Below, piece by piece: positions 23,453-35,540 of a DNA stretch of 64,000 nucleotides (the first letter of the stretch is position 1; each line of letters begins with the position of its first letter). A model generated the notes under the pieces. That model made no database searches and was not told where the DNA came from. It saw only the letters and a list, made by a program, of their open reading frames with translations. Source of the stretch: Saccopteryx bilineata (taxonomy: Eukaryota > Chordata > Mammalia > Chiroptera > Emballonuridae); assembly GCF_036850765.1 (NCBI RefSeq), contig NC_089492.1, forward strand, positions 73,093,982-73,157,981. The letters run 5' to 3'. A program made the position numbers and the translations under genes.

Positions 23453-23472
23453 CTTTCACAATATATCTTTTT

Positions 23473-24345
23473 AAAGGAGATATTTCTTTAATTTATTTTG
23501 AGGACATTTACATGGTATCATGGTATCAAAAGAAGGTAATTTGTCCCATTTTTTTGTACATTAATGAGAGAAAATAGGTTTGAAGACAACTCAGCGTCTC
23601 AGTATGATTTTTGTTAAGATATTTAACACCTTGTTATACTTGTTCTTTATCAGGGAAAGAACATTAATTAATTAGAGATATGAGATAAGCAACAGATGAT
23701 TATAAAGCCTTTGTAAAATGTGTAGAACAAATTCATGAAGAAAATGTTAGCGAGAAGTGTATTTGTTTTCTTTTTTATGTAACATAAGAGCAACTAGACT
23801 ATTTTCCTACCAGATAAAATCTATGTAAAGATTCATATTAAAAATGTCCCAGTTATTATTTCCTGAAAAAAAGAAATCATGCTTATACATCAAATACAAA
23901 GAAACTGCTACTATGAATTTTAACTTGATTTACTTAATAATTTGTCCATATGGCATCCATAGCAAAGTTATCAAGAATTTCAGTGGCATTCCAGTGGCTT
24001 GGTAGTGCTTTGTGCTGCCAGAATTGGCTCTATAGAGAGAAAGAAACTATATTATCTCATGCTCTGTAATTAAAGCAGTACTAAAAGAGCTCCCCTTGGG
24101 TTAAATTGGCATTCAGTTATGGCAACTCACCTTCTATCTTAAAATTCCTACCATGAAATTCATCATAAATGAATTGGACACTTTCTAATGCTCTGAAATA
24201 TTATGTAGACTTCATTGTTGTTAGCATGCAAAGATCTTCAAAATGTAGTGTTACCATAAAAAGCCAAAAGTAGAAGAATAACTCTAGTCATTTGCATGTA
24301 TATATTATTTATAATGTGCACCCATGTAGATACATTGTATATGAA
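23473..24345. other. Unassigned AT-rich DNA
   Basis: No gene or repeat I can support. Confidence 0.4.
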
Positions 24346-24525
24346 TGCAGACTGCCAAAAGTCTAGAAGAGCAAACCTAACAGGGTTAACTGTGATTAGT
24401 TTTATGGAGAACAGTAGGGTAAGGGGTATCTGAATGAGGATGCCTCTACATTATATGTGCCTGTATTGTTTGGATTTTCCCCATTAATTATACATTATTT
24501 TTATACTCAAAATTAAAAACTTAAC
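24346..24525 (+). repeat. Possible old LINE 3'-end fragment
   Basis: 'gtttggattttccccattaattatacattatttttatactcaaaa' resembles the end of an old mammalian LINE (a form like tttccaaattttctacaatgaacatgtattacttttataatcaaaaa). Family not secured. Confidence 0.3.
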
Positions 24526-25262
24526 CTGTTTAAGAACTAGGCTTCAGCTTTAGTGCTGCAACATAACAGAAAGAACACTTTTTAGTAATAGTGTTGTTGA
24601 ATTTAGATAGGGCATAGGAGTTCCTGAATATCTTCAACTAGTGAAAACAGTGTTCCTCACATTTCACCAAAAAAAGCTTTATAACTTGAAGGAAAATGTG
24701 AGGCAATTTTTCTGACCATTCTAGCAAAGGGAAAGGTTACTCTGAATTATCTAGGCAATAAGCCAATTTTTCCACTTCCTCAGGCAGTGGGCAGTAAGAT
24801 ATGTTAAAATTTAAATGTCTTTAATATAGTCATGAAGGTTCTGTGTCACATATTCCATCCTTAATAGCATCTGTTCCTGCCTAAGTAATGAGTTATCTCC
24901 AGGTGATAGAATCAAATGTCCTTTGGCATACTATTTCTGGTGTTATCACATCTCTGAAGAAGCTTTCATTCTATAAAGTCAAAATGCACAAAATGCAATC
25001 AAAGTATTAATTAGTCAATATTACCAAATGGAAGCTATAATATAGAAAACAAATAAGAGTCACAGTTCCAGGAACTTTTTAAATATAGCAGATGGCCTTC
25101 TTTGTTATTAGAAGAGGCATATAAGAGTTAATTCTGTTTCTTTAATGGAAGTTAAGTAATCCACCTGGTAAGTCTGTTTTGTTTTATTTTTTTTAACATT
25201 AAAGAGTTAGCAAAAATATGTCAACAATTTACAGGTTTTTTAATGACTGAGTTTTGATGTTT
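24526..25262. other. Unassigned AT-rich DNA
   Basis: No gene or repeat recognised. Confidence 0.4.
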
Positions 25263-25279
25263 TGATGTTCTGTGGATTT

Positions 25280-25629
25280 TTTTCCCCTGAAGTGAAAAGT
25301 GGGGGGCAGCAGACTCCCACATGTGCTCGACAAGGATCACCTGGAAATGTCCACCAGAGGGTGATGCTTGGCCCATCTGGGGCATTGTTCTGCTGCAACA
25401 GGAGCTATTCTAGTGCCTGAGGTGGAAGCCATGGAGCCATCCTCAGCGCCCAGGCCAACTTTGCTCCCATGAAGCCTTGGCTGCAGGAGGGGAAGGGAGA
25501 GATAGAAAGGAGAGGGGGAAGGGTGGAGAGGCAGATGAGTGCTTCTCTTGTGTGCCCTGGCCGGGAATTGTACCTGGGACTTCCACACACCAGGCCAACA
25601 CTCTACCACTGAGCCAACTGGCCAGGGCC
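25280..25629 (-). mobile_element. tRNA-derived SINE (bat Rhin-1-like), old copy
   Basis: Minus-strand copy with the same landmarks (tRNA-like head ending AACTGGCCAGGGCC at 25629, body AACTTTGCTCC). CpG sites are mostly decayed (for example AAGGATCAC where young copies have GGGATCCACC). Imperfect flanks TGATGTTCTGTGGATT (25263-25278) and TGATTTTCTGTGATT (25630-25644) fit a diverged target duplication. No coding capacity. Confidence 0.9.
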
Positions 25630-25644
25630 TGATTTTCTGTGATT

Positions 25645-26154
25645 TGATGTAATTATTTGTAAGTTTAAACTGTCTGAATAACTGTATTTTAAATGTGGGA
25701 ATAACTTATTGTAGATATAAAGCCAAATTTTAACTATTTTCTCTCCACTAAAAATACTTCAGTCAAAATAAATTATAGATTCACAAATTACACAAACATG
25801 TAGCAAGTGAAATCTGTTGGGTAATCTGCTATCTGATCAAAGGGACACCACGGGACAGTCAGAAAAAAACATGCCAGTGCAAGCTATGTAGAAAATGCCC
25901 TAAAGACTCAGACATGAACATCATGGAGTTTTCTTTCTTTCCCCACTTCTTTCTCTTATATCCTTCCAGTTAATTTTACTTTGAATGAATTTCTACCTGC
26001 TGCTAATATGAAGGCTAGACAAACATTTCTGTCTTAAGAGCTGCCATGACTAGGAGTGGACTGAGGGAGCAGTGTGCTAATGTATTCATCTAAAAACCAG
26101 GTGGACAACCAGGGGAATCGATGCCTCATCCTGCCTGTCATATTTTTATAATAG
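25645..26154. other. Unassigned DNA
   Basis: No gene or repeat recognised. Confidence 0.4.
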
Positions 26155-26395
26155 ATAACAATTACGGACACTTACTGCATTTCAGATGTTTTTTACAGTA
26201 GTTTATAAATATTAACTCTTTTAAAATACAGAATAACTCTATGTGGTTATAATTATCATACCCCTTTTCAGATGAGAAAATTGAGGCACAGAGAAGTTAA
26301 AAAATTGCTCCAAGTTATACAGCTGGGAATTGGAAGTCAAACTCTGGGCAGTCTAGCTTGGGTCCAGCATCTTAATTTCTACGCCGCATGGCAAA
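26155..26395 (+). repeat. MIR SINE
   Basis: 'cttactgcatttcagat' ... 'ttataattatcatacccctttt' ... 'cagatgagaaaattgaggcacagagaag' ... 'caagttatacagctgggaattggaagtcaaactctgggcagtctagc' follows the MIR consensus nearly end to end. Ancient and diverged. Confidence 0.85.
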
Positions 26396-28139
26396 TCCTA
26401 TTCCTTTAAAAGAGTCTAAAATAATTTTTTTAACTTTTCTTTTCCTATTGGCATTTGGAGAAATCACTTCATCAATCTAAACACTAGATTTCAAACTTTT
26501 AAAATCAACATGTTGGTGCTTTTGAATTACTTTGTTATGATTCATGTTATACATTCTCTGATCAAAAAAAGTAAAGTTTGACTTCTTATGCTGACATTTG
26601 GCAAAAAGGTTCTATTTGTAGCACTCATTTTTTATTGGGAATTAAATACTCAGAGCCACAGAAAACCTGAAAGCTTGCATGTTTCTTGAAGAATGTCTTT
26701 CTCACTAATATTTTAATTTTGCTTATCCAAATGAAAGGGGCTTGGATACACGAGGAAACCACTGAAAACAAAGGGTCATTCAGCTTTGATTTAGTTAGGA
26801 TTATCTCCATCCAGAAGCAAGGTCAGGGCAAGTAGAAAAGAACATTCAGATCTCCTCTGAATGTCTGGGAATTTACTTCTTAAAACAAACCCAAGGGTTG
26901 GGGTTGTTTGACCATACGCCTCTCCAAAGGCTGCTATGAGGAAGACTTCGACCCTAAATTCATCTCAACTCTACCAGGTACCTCCACATCTCCATTTGTC
27001 AACATTATATTCCTTTCTCATTTTGTGTTTTTCAAAATGAGACTGATGATATTTGCAAACTTTGTTATATTTGATTCAGTACATTGTATTGTTATATTAT
27101 ACTCCATATGAAACCTTCTAAACCATACTTCAATTATTAGTTTTATCAGCAAACACTCACCATCCTTAAAATAAATTAGTGAGCAATACCACCCTCAGTC
27201 CTGCATGGTCTTGGCAAAAAATAAAATAAGCAAAGAATCATGTCCTAAATATCTACTATCTATATATACCTTAGGGAAATGAGATTGAGGTATTGTTCTA
27301 AAATTATTCAAGGATTATGGCACTTGTCAAACATCAGTCTTTTCTAAAATGTGGTATTTTAGAAGATTATTTATTGAGACTATTTATGTTCACAATTTAG
27401 GACATCACTGTATAAATTTAGTAAATAATACTTAAGGATGCACTGTTGAATGAGCATTAAGATTAGTTAGGAAGGTCTTGGGGTTTAACAATATGACTTA
27501 AAATGAAGATGTGAAATTTATATTTTCTAAGATATGGCACAAAGGCACATCAAATCAAAACAAGTGCATTAGGGTATTCAAGAACCATATTCAAATGGTC
27601 TCCTTTTTTAGATTTCTTTAAATAAAAATTTCATGACAGTAGAGAGAGCCCTGTGAATTCAAAGATGAAGACTATTATTTGCCCTCTTCTTACAGTGGCT
27701 CACCAAGGTATTTTAAAAGCCTGGGGAGTGTGTTATCCAAACACTTTGTAGTCCCAGCCCAGCGGGCATCCACCCCCTCTGTGCCAGGTCGCCTTGCCTC
27801 TCCTGTGGTTACACTGTTTTTCTACTGTCATTTTTATTGAAAAAATAAAAGCTAAATTGGAGTTTCAGAATACCTTCCATTTAACTCCTTTTAATAAAAT
27901 GGGAAAGATAAAAGAAGCCTAGTCACAAGAGAAGTGTTTTTGAAAGCTATGCCGTGGATATCAGAGATGCAGAAATAAAAGGCTGCTTCAAAAATAGAGC
28001 CCACTGGCCTGGCACTGGCCGTCTGCAGCTCTCCCCGGCACTGGCCCTGCTTTTAGCTGGGATTTTTTTTTATTCAAGAAGTTAAATGGAAAGACATGAA
28101 ATAGTTTGGATCAAATATCACAACAAATGAAAAATGGGA
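26396..28139. other. Unique AT-rich DNA, no gene seen
   Basis: No confident repeat and no supported exon. A moderately GC-rich patch at 27740-27810 and another at 27990-28060 stand out slightly. Confidence 0.4.
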
Positions 28140-28570
28140 AGCAGATGATTCTTTTAAATGCATTATTCTTAAGTACCTGGGCCAGATGACTTAGCCAGGC
28201 AAGTCTGTTTATGTCTGTTGGGGGGAAAAATTACTTATATTTCTTTACACAGAGAACTTTTCTCTCCACGAATCCTTTGGAAGAATAGGCATTTCCTAAA
28301 ATGTGCCCCACCTACAGTGCTCATTAATGTAATAAAAGTTCTGAGGTAGTCTGCAGTAAAACAAACAAAATTTATTTAATTTTGTATTTACTTAATTTAC
28401 TTGCCATGCCATGGGTTCCTTTTAAACTTCACATTTATTATCCCAGCATGCTAGCCCAGTGGCACTGCGACCCTGGTCTTTTCGATGGAAGGGGACCACT
28501 TAGCTGTGTAATTATAGCTCTACTTATCACTGTATGTTGATCAATGAGTTAATGCCTATCATAGATCAAT
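28140..28570. other. Non-repetitive segment, candidate conserved non-coding element
   Basis: No repeat is recognised. It holds several AT-core homeodomain-like motifs (CATTAATG near 28323, TTTAATTTTG near 28375, GTAATTATAG near 28508) and a run GTTGATCAATGAGTTAATGCC. These are weak motifs expected by chance in AT-rich DNA, so function is inference only. Confidence 0.2.
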
Positions 28571-30624
28571 AACCCTGTGGAATCAGTAGTATGTAAATTC
28601 AAGTTGTCTATTAGATGTTAGTATTTGAGACAGAAAAATTCAAGGATTGTGAACTTGGTGTTGACTATGTTGTCACACTGACAAGAAATTACAGGGAACG
28701 TGGAAGAGGATCCAGTAGTATTTGGCAGAGCAAATGATGGATATACTTCTTTCATTCTGAAGAAAGATTTGATTTTACTATTAAATACTTTAGATCTATA
28801 CTGTTCAATAACCTTAATGCTCTGCTCTATTGTTCCTGGAAAGTACAGCTAATAATGTAATGATGATGACTCAAAAATACCCCTAGTTATATTGCTATCT
28901 TAAGAAAAGAAAGACACAGTTTGGTATTATAATATTTTCTCTGGTCTTCTACATCTACATATCTATATATAGAATTTATATGTATATATAAACTTAATGT
29001 ATGAATATAATAAATATATATAATATATACTATATATTAAATGAACTTCTCATTTGAACATTTGATACTATTGTAACCAATGAAAGAGAAATGGAAACTA
29101 TAATGATATTGAATACATCTCCCAGGATAGTCAATACTGATGAAGGCTGGTTTGGAAGGGACATCTACTCTTCTTAGCCACCCAAGGTGGATGGGTGTGT
29201 TAAAATCACTCTAGTGGCCTTCAGTTAAGCTAGGTGTCTCATTACTGTGAACATAGTATTATTTTAAATTAGCTTTATATACTTAATTAAATAACACCTA
29301 ATCTACAGAGCACCTCTTATTGTTATGCCAGGATTTTGTATGACTCCCTTCAAAATAAGTTTCATAGAATAGGCAAAGAATAAGTAGAAAACAATTACTT
29401 TTGCTTTATGGAGAAAAAAGCAAAAAGACCATGGATAAATTTGGCAGCCCAACTTTTCATCCTATGAAACAATCTCTTTTTTTAAAAGCACCATAATACT
29501 TAATAATTACATATTTTTTCTAGGCTCCAATAAAAAGCAAAGAACAATGTTTCAGCAATGCTAAAATGTAACATCACCATTGTCTTATGGTCTTCAATGG
29601 TGTGTAACTTATCTGACCCAAATTGTGATCCCTGCCCAAATCATTGTTCTCACTGAGAGGTTCACTTGCTTGCTTTAATTTTCTTTGGCATATACATTAG
29701 GAAAAGACAAAGTGATGATTTTGAAGGCACTAAATACTATATTGTTTTTCAAGTATTCATAGAAATGTTTCTTTGGTACAATAACATTGCTTTTAGAAAT
29801 TGTAAAATAGATAAGTATATAAGCATAGAAATTCTAATCTAGAGTGGCTTAATTTGATATAAAGTATTAAAATGTGGGCTAATGTCTTTTTATATTAAAG
29901 AGGACATTTAAATCCAGATATCATAGCATATTATTTTCAGGATTTGCTAAAATGAAATTTATTCATTACATAATATGGAAGTATAATGTTTAATGTGTCA
30001 TAACTTGGCAAAGATGATATATTTCTAGAATCACTGGCAGGTTTTGTTGTTTTTTTTTTTTTTGTCCCTAAACTAAAGGGCTGTAAATACAGAGACTGTT
30101 TTTTTTGTCTATGCGAGGTAAGCACTACACATTCAGAATACATTTTACTAATTGAATAAATGAGTACATTTTAGTAAAAGTATAAGTATATTGATATTTT
30201 GAAAACATTTTCTTACTGAAAGGGCAAGAGGAAAATGTTTGTGAGCTAATTGTAGGTTGATGCTACAAAATGGTCATGTTTCTTTTTCTGATTGGTAGGT
30301 ATGTTTGCTGATAATTGAACTCTTCAGCAAAGAACAATTTATACATTACAATTAAACAGGATTTACTTTTGGCCTATGTCCATGTTAAATGATACTAAGT
30401 TTGGCTGGTGACTAAAATCTCACTGTAAAAACAACATTCTGCCCCTACATTGGTAATATAAGGAGAAAAACAAATGTAAACGTTATTATATGTCTATATT
30501 TTCTATATTTGTATTTCTTAAAGTCTAATAAAGATAACTTCTAGGACTTTTTTCAGATGTTGATAAAACCAATATACACCTAACAAAATAATTATAATTA
30601 CTATTTGATGTTTACATCAAAGGT
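28571..30624. other. Unassigned AT-rich DNA
   Basis: No gene or secure repeat. An imperfect TA-rich tract lies at about 28955-29040. Confidence 0.4.
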
Positions 30625-33600
30625 TTTATTTGGAAATTAGTTTAGATTCATGTGTAGTTATAAGAAATAATTCAGAGAAGTTCCATGAACCCTTTACCTT
30701 TTCTCCTGCGATGATAACATCTTGCAAAATCCTATTACAGTATCGTAACCAGGGTGTTGGTAGTCTGGATGGAGAATATTTCCATCACCTCCAACATCAC
30801 TTACATTACCTTTTCATAGCTGTAACGAATTTCCTCCCACCCCCACCCCTTTCAATACCTGGCAACTGTGTTGTCCATGCCGTCATTTTTTCAGGCAATT
30901 TTGTTTTATGAATGAAATCATACAATATATGACACTTTGGTATTGGGTTTTTTTCACTCATAATTCTTTATAAATTCATCCAGGTTATTCACACATCAAC
31001 AGTTCATCCTTTTTTTATTGCTGAGTACTCTTCCATGGTATAAATATACCATATTATTTTAAACATTCACCTGGTGGAGGACATCTTTTTTGTTCTTGTT
31101 TTTTCACTATAAAAATAAAGCTGCTCTAAGCTTCTGCTTTCAGGTTTTTGTGTAAATGTAATGTTTTTAATTTTGTGGAACAAAAGCCCCAGAGTGGAAT
31201 TGTTGGTTTGCATGGTTGCTACATGTTTAAATCTTTAAAAAAAATAATTGTAGATTACATTATATTTTTAATTCTGTTATCCATGTGTTAATTGCTAGTA
31301 TACATAGAAAACCATTTGATGTGTAGATTTATCTTGTCCTGTGACTTTGTTGAACTCCTCTTTAGCTCCTTATGAGTTTCTCATCAGTTTCTGGGGACCT
31401 TCTATACAGACAATGAGTCATCTGAAAGAACAGAACTAATTTCTTATTTTCCAAACTGTATGCCTTTTCTTTCCTTGTATTTAGCAATGGTCATAAATAA
31501 AACTTTTGAGAACAGACATACTTGTCTTGTTTCTAATCTTAAAAGAAAAATATTCAATCTTTCACCTATAGGTGTAATGTTAGCTCTAGTTTTTCTTGTT
31601 TTTAAGTTGTTCTTTATTACATTGAGAAATACCCCTCTGTTCCTATTCTGAGGATTTTTGAAACAAATGGGTGTTAATTTTTTTCTACATACACTGATAT
31701 AAATATGTGATTTTTCTTATTTAGATAGTGAATATAATGGATTATGTTGATTGATTTTGAACATTAAACTAACCTTTCCTCCCTAGAATCAACCCAACTT
31801 GAAAGAGTCTATCATTCCTTTTTTATACTGCTAAATTCTCTTTGATAATATTCTATTAAGAATTTTGCATGTATATTTATGAGATATTGTTCTGTAGTTT
31901 TATTTTTTTGTACTTTCCTTGGTTATGATATCAAGGTAATATGAGCTTTGGAAAATGAATTGGAAAGTGTTTTTTCTTAGTTTCTAGAGGAGATTGTATA
32001 GAATTAGTGTTAATTCCTTCAACATTTGGTAAAAATTTCCAGTTAACCCATCAGTTACTGGGTATTTTGGGGGGGGGGGATTTTAAGTTATAAATTTAAT
32101 TTCTTTAAGAGTTATAAGTTTTTGAGGCTTTTCTTTTTCTGCTTTAGTCTGTTAGATAGTTTGTGTTTGTAGAGTTATTGGTCTATGTGATCTAAATTGT
32201 CATATTCACATGTATAGAAATGTTTGTAGTATTCCTTTATCATCCTTTAGTTGTCTGCTGGGGCTGTAGTGATATTTCCTCTTACATTCCAGATTTGTGT
32301 CTTCTCCTTGTATTTTATCATTCTTGCTAGAGTTTTGACAATTCAGTTTACCAAAGAACTAGCTATTTGTTTCGTTAATTTTCTCTGTTATGTTACTGTT
32401 TTCCATTTCATAGATTTGTGTTCTTATCTTCCTAATATCCTTCCATTTGCATTCTGTGGATTCATTATGCTCTTATTTTGCCAGGTTCTTGAGGTAGGAG
32501 TTTAGATTATAAATTTTTCTAGTATATGCATATAATAATAAAAGTTTCCCTTTCAGGACTAATTTAGCTACGACCCACAAATGTTCATATATTATACTTT
32601 TACTTTCACTTAGTACAATGTATTTTTTAACTTCTCCTTTCCTCTTTAATCCAGCACATTGGTTAGTTTCCAAGTATTTGAATATTTTTCTATTATACTA
32701 CTGTTATTGATTTCAAGTTTGGTGTTTTTGGTGGCCAGAGAACACATTCTCTATGGTTTCAGTAATTTAAATTTGCCAAGGTTTGTTTTGGCCCAGTGTA
32801 TGGCCTACCTTGGTATATGTTCCATGGGCATTATTAAAGAGTGTGTATTCGGCTGCTGTTTGGGGCAGTCTTGGGAACAGAAACTAGATATGGTTGCTAA
32901 TGGTGTTGTTGAGTTTTTCTCTTGCTGATTTTCTGTCTAGGGTTTCTATCAATAGTTGAAAGAATTGAAGGTGTTGTGTCATTAAATAATGAATTTGTCT
33001 ATTTTTCTTTTCAGTTCTACCAGGTTTTCTGTCACATATTTTGCAGCTCTGTTGCTTGCTATATATACACAGTTAAGATAACTGTTTTCATGGTGGGTTG
33101 ACCCTTTTATCAGAATATAATGTTTCTCCCTATCTCTGGTAATATTATTTAATATAGTTACTCCTGCTATCTTTGGTTAATGTTTGTATGATATAATTTT
33201 TACCTCTCTTCTACTTCAACCTGTCTATATTATTATATTTCAGTGAGTTTCTTATAGACAGTATAGTCATATCATGTTGTTAAGTTAATTCTGCTAATCT
33301 CTGCCTTGTGATTATTGCATTTAGATGATCTATATTTAACTTACTTATTAATACAGGGTGAGATACAAGTAAGTTTACAGTTTTGAGTATGTGAAACAGT
33401 TTATTCTTGTATTATTATTTATTAATTATTATATTATTTTCTATACAAACAACTGGAAACCTATATTTGCTCCACCCTGTGTATTGATGTTTAAATCTTT
33501 CATTTTATTTTTTGTTTTCTCTTTGTTGTTTTTCCTTTGTTTTTTTTTTTAAACCTGCTTTTCTTTGGTTATTAAACTTTGCTTCTTAGAATTTCATTTT

Positions 33601-33715
33601 GATTTATCTTTTTGCATACTATATTCAGTGGTGTTTTATGGTATTTTAGTGCATATACATAGTACCTCTAGTTATCAGTGTTAAGGCATATGTGCACCAC
33701 TTGCAACACTAAGTT
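30625..33715 (-). mobile_element. Old L1 LINE, long fragment
   Basis: The left end 'agtttagattcatgtgtagttataagaaataattcagagaagttcc' through 'acatcttgcaaaatcctattacagtatcgtaaccagg' is the antisense of an L1M-type 3'UTR. ORF2 antisense follows (3' domain near 31000, RT region 31320-32000, linker 32200-32500, endonuclease side 32700-33300) up to about 33715. Stop codons are everywhere and divergence is high, so it predates the L1 at 17.2 kb. A mariner MITE (33354-33479) sits inside it. Confidence 0.75.
33354..33479. mobile_element. Mariner-type MITE nested in old L1
   Basis: The left end after TA reads CAGGGTGAGATACAAGTAAG and the right end reads 'CTATATTTGCTCCACCCTG', an imperfect terminal inverted repeat of the CAGGGTGGGGCAAAAGTAGG type. 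The centre includes 'cttgtattattatttattaa', the reverse complement of the centre of the 5472-5597 copy. About 126 bp, non-coding, mobilised in trans by a mariner transposase. Confidence 0.8.
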
Positions 33716-35203
33716 TTGTGACTGTCTACCAGACAACCATGAGCATTGCCCAAAGGTACCCACAGAGATTCTCTGGATCCCCCTCTTTGAATGTGTCCAG
33801 AGCAACTCAGCCTTTCTTTCTTTGCCATTCTGGGTTTTACCTTAAAATTTTACCTGAGGAAAAAATTCTTCTGATTATAAAGCAAGCTTGAAATTATCTT
33901 AAATCCAACTTTTTCAACTGAAGTTTTACAAAACAATTATGCTGTAGTGGATATGATTTGATTGACAATTTTATCAGCTTTCCCCAGAATGGTACACTGC
34001 TAGCAACATTTTACATATGCAGGATAGAAGTTTTCTGATTATATACAATGACTATTTTAGGCACTGGGGATTGATTCTATTGTAAAACTGAAGTGAGTAA
34101 CGTTGAAATTGTAACATATGTCAAAAGTTTTGCCAGGGTATATTAACAAGAACTAGGAGCTTAAAACAGGAGCCAGTGCTGTTTCAAATACAAAAAAATA
34201 ATTATACCAATCAATTGAAAAATAAATTTATCTTTATTTTAAAAAGAGAAAACAAAAGAAGCTTTTGAGCCCCTAATCAAATTACACTCTACCAATTACA
34301 GAGACAAACTGACTATGTTAACTGTGCCAAATAGACACTTAAAGCTCAAATATAAAGAATAAAGATGAATATTAAGTTTGTGAATGTCATTCTAAATTCA
34401 TGATAGTATTATTGAATGATGCATGTATAATATTTTTAAAAATAGGACTTTATCATATAGGAGAGTTTGAAAACTTTAATAATCACTCATAGAGTACTCA
34501 CTTTTTTAAGAACAACTTTTTATCCTTAAATTGTAAGTTCATTCTACATGATCTGCTATAGCTATGCCACTCAAATGTATCCTCACTGAAGGCAAGATGG
34601 TTTCTGATTTGCTATAGTAGACCAGTTGGTGCCAGATCTATTGTGACTCAGAAGATGCCAAGTAGACTCTCTCCATAGTTTCCTAGGAAGACTGATGAGT
34701 CAATAAAGACAATTGAAAGGGTCTATTGATATAGTGAAATGAGTCATTCAGAACTTTTCCTCAGCTGTTATCTCTCTTTTTCACATACACCCACCCACCT
34801 ACACACACACATACAGAGAAATATTGGCCCAGAGGGTATCCTAGCACATTAATGTTTTGGGGTCTAGTTAGTCTTTGGGTTTCAATACCAACAGCTACAT
34901 TTTAATGTAGTACTCCAGCCCACTGAGAACTATTAGTGTCTCATGGGAGACACAAACTTATGTCAAGAGGGAAAGGAGTTGGCTTGTCAAGGGAGACAGA
35001 GAAGACCTAAATTTTCTTCTTCCTTAGTTTTAATTGATCAGAAGCAGAACAGAAGTAACAGGATTACAAAAGAGGAAAGCCAGGTGATAAGGTGAAAGAA
35101 TGACTAATGGCCATTTTGCTGACATGGAGAAGTATTGACATGGGTTAGTACATTCTTTTTCTTTTGCTTGTTAACAAGCACAAAGGAAGGGGCAATCTAG
35201 AAT
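33716..35203. other. Unassigned AT-rich DNA
   Basis: No gene or repeat I can support. A short CA-rich run occurs at 34785-34815. Confidence 0.4.
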
Positions 35204-35211
35204 CTCTAGGC

Positions 35212-35532
35212 CAGGGGTCGGGAACCTATGGCTCGCAAGCCAGATGTGGCTCTTTTGATTGTTGCATCTGGCTCGCAGACAAATCTTTAATAAAAATAAT
35301 AATAACATTAAAAATATAAAACATTCTCATGTATAACAATCCATTCATTTTCTATTGCTCATGTTCATGGTTGCAGGTGGCTGGAGCCAATCACAGCCGT
35401 CCTCCGGGACAATGCTAAATTTTTATTGGATAATACATAACGTACACAGGTCATTATATGGCTCTCATGGAATTACATTTTAAAATATGTGGTGTTCATG
35501 GCTCTCTCAGCCAAAATGGTTCTCGACCCCTG
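35212..35532 (+). mobile_element. hAT-type MITE with perfect 8-bp target duplication
   Basis: 321-bp non-autonomous element. The left terminus CAGGGGTCGGGAACC and right terminus GGTTCTCGACCCCTG are inverted repeats. It is flanked by a perfect 8-bp direct repeat CTCTAGGC (35204-35211 and 35533-35540), the hallmark of hAT transposition. Subterminal repeats of 'TGGCTC' (such as TATGGCTCGCAAGCC) recur near both ends and may be transposase binding sites (inference). No open frame, so mobilisation would have needed a transposase in trans. Confidence 0.93.
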
Positions 35533-35540
35533 CTCTAGGC

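Larger units (their letters stand above)
17203..23454 (-). mobile_element. Full-length, inactivated L1 LINE
   Basis: A complete L1 architecture reads along the minus strand: 5'UTR (about 23452-22306), ORF1 remnant (22305-21421), ORF2 remnant (21406-17516), 3'UTR (17515-17203) and a short A-rich end. Flanking direct repeats CACAATAcAcCTTTTT (17187-17202) and CACAATAtAtCTTTTT (23457-23472) differ at two positions and are the target-site duplication. The TTTT/AA context fits L1 endonuclease preference. The length of about 6.25 kb matches a full-length mammalian L1. Stop codons and frameshifts break both frames and the duplication has diverged, so the copy is old and non-mobile. Confidence 0.9.

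Noticed and set aside
35212..35532. SPIN-type or other named hAT family assignment
   Set aside because: The termini CAGGGGTCGGGAACC do not match the SPIN termini as I know them, so only the hAT superfamily is claimed.
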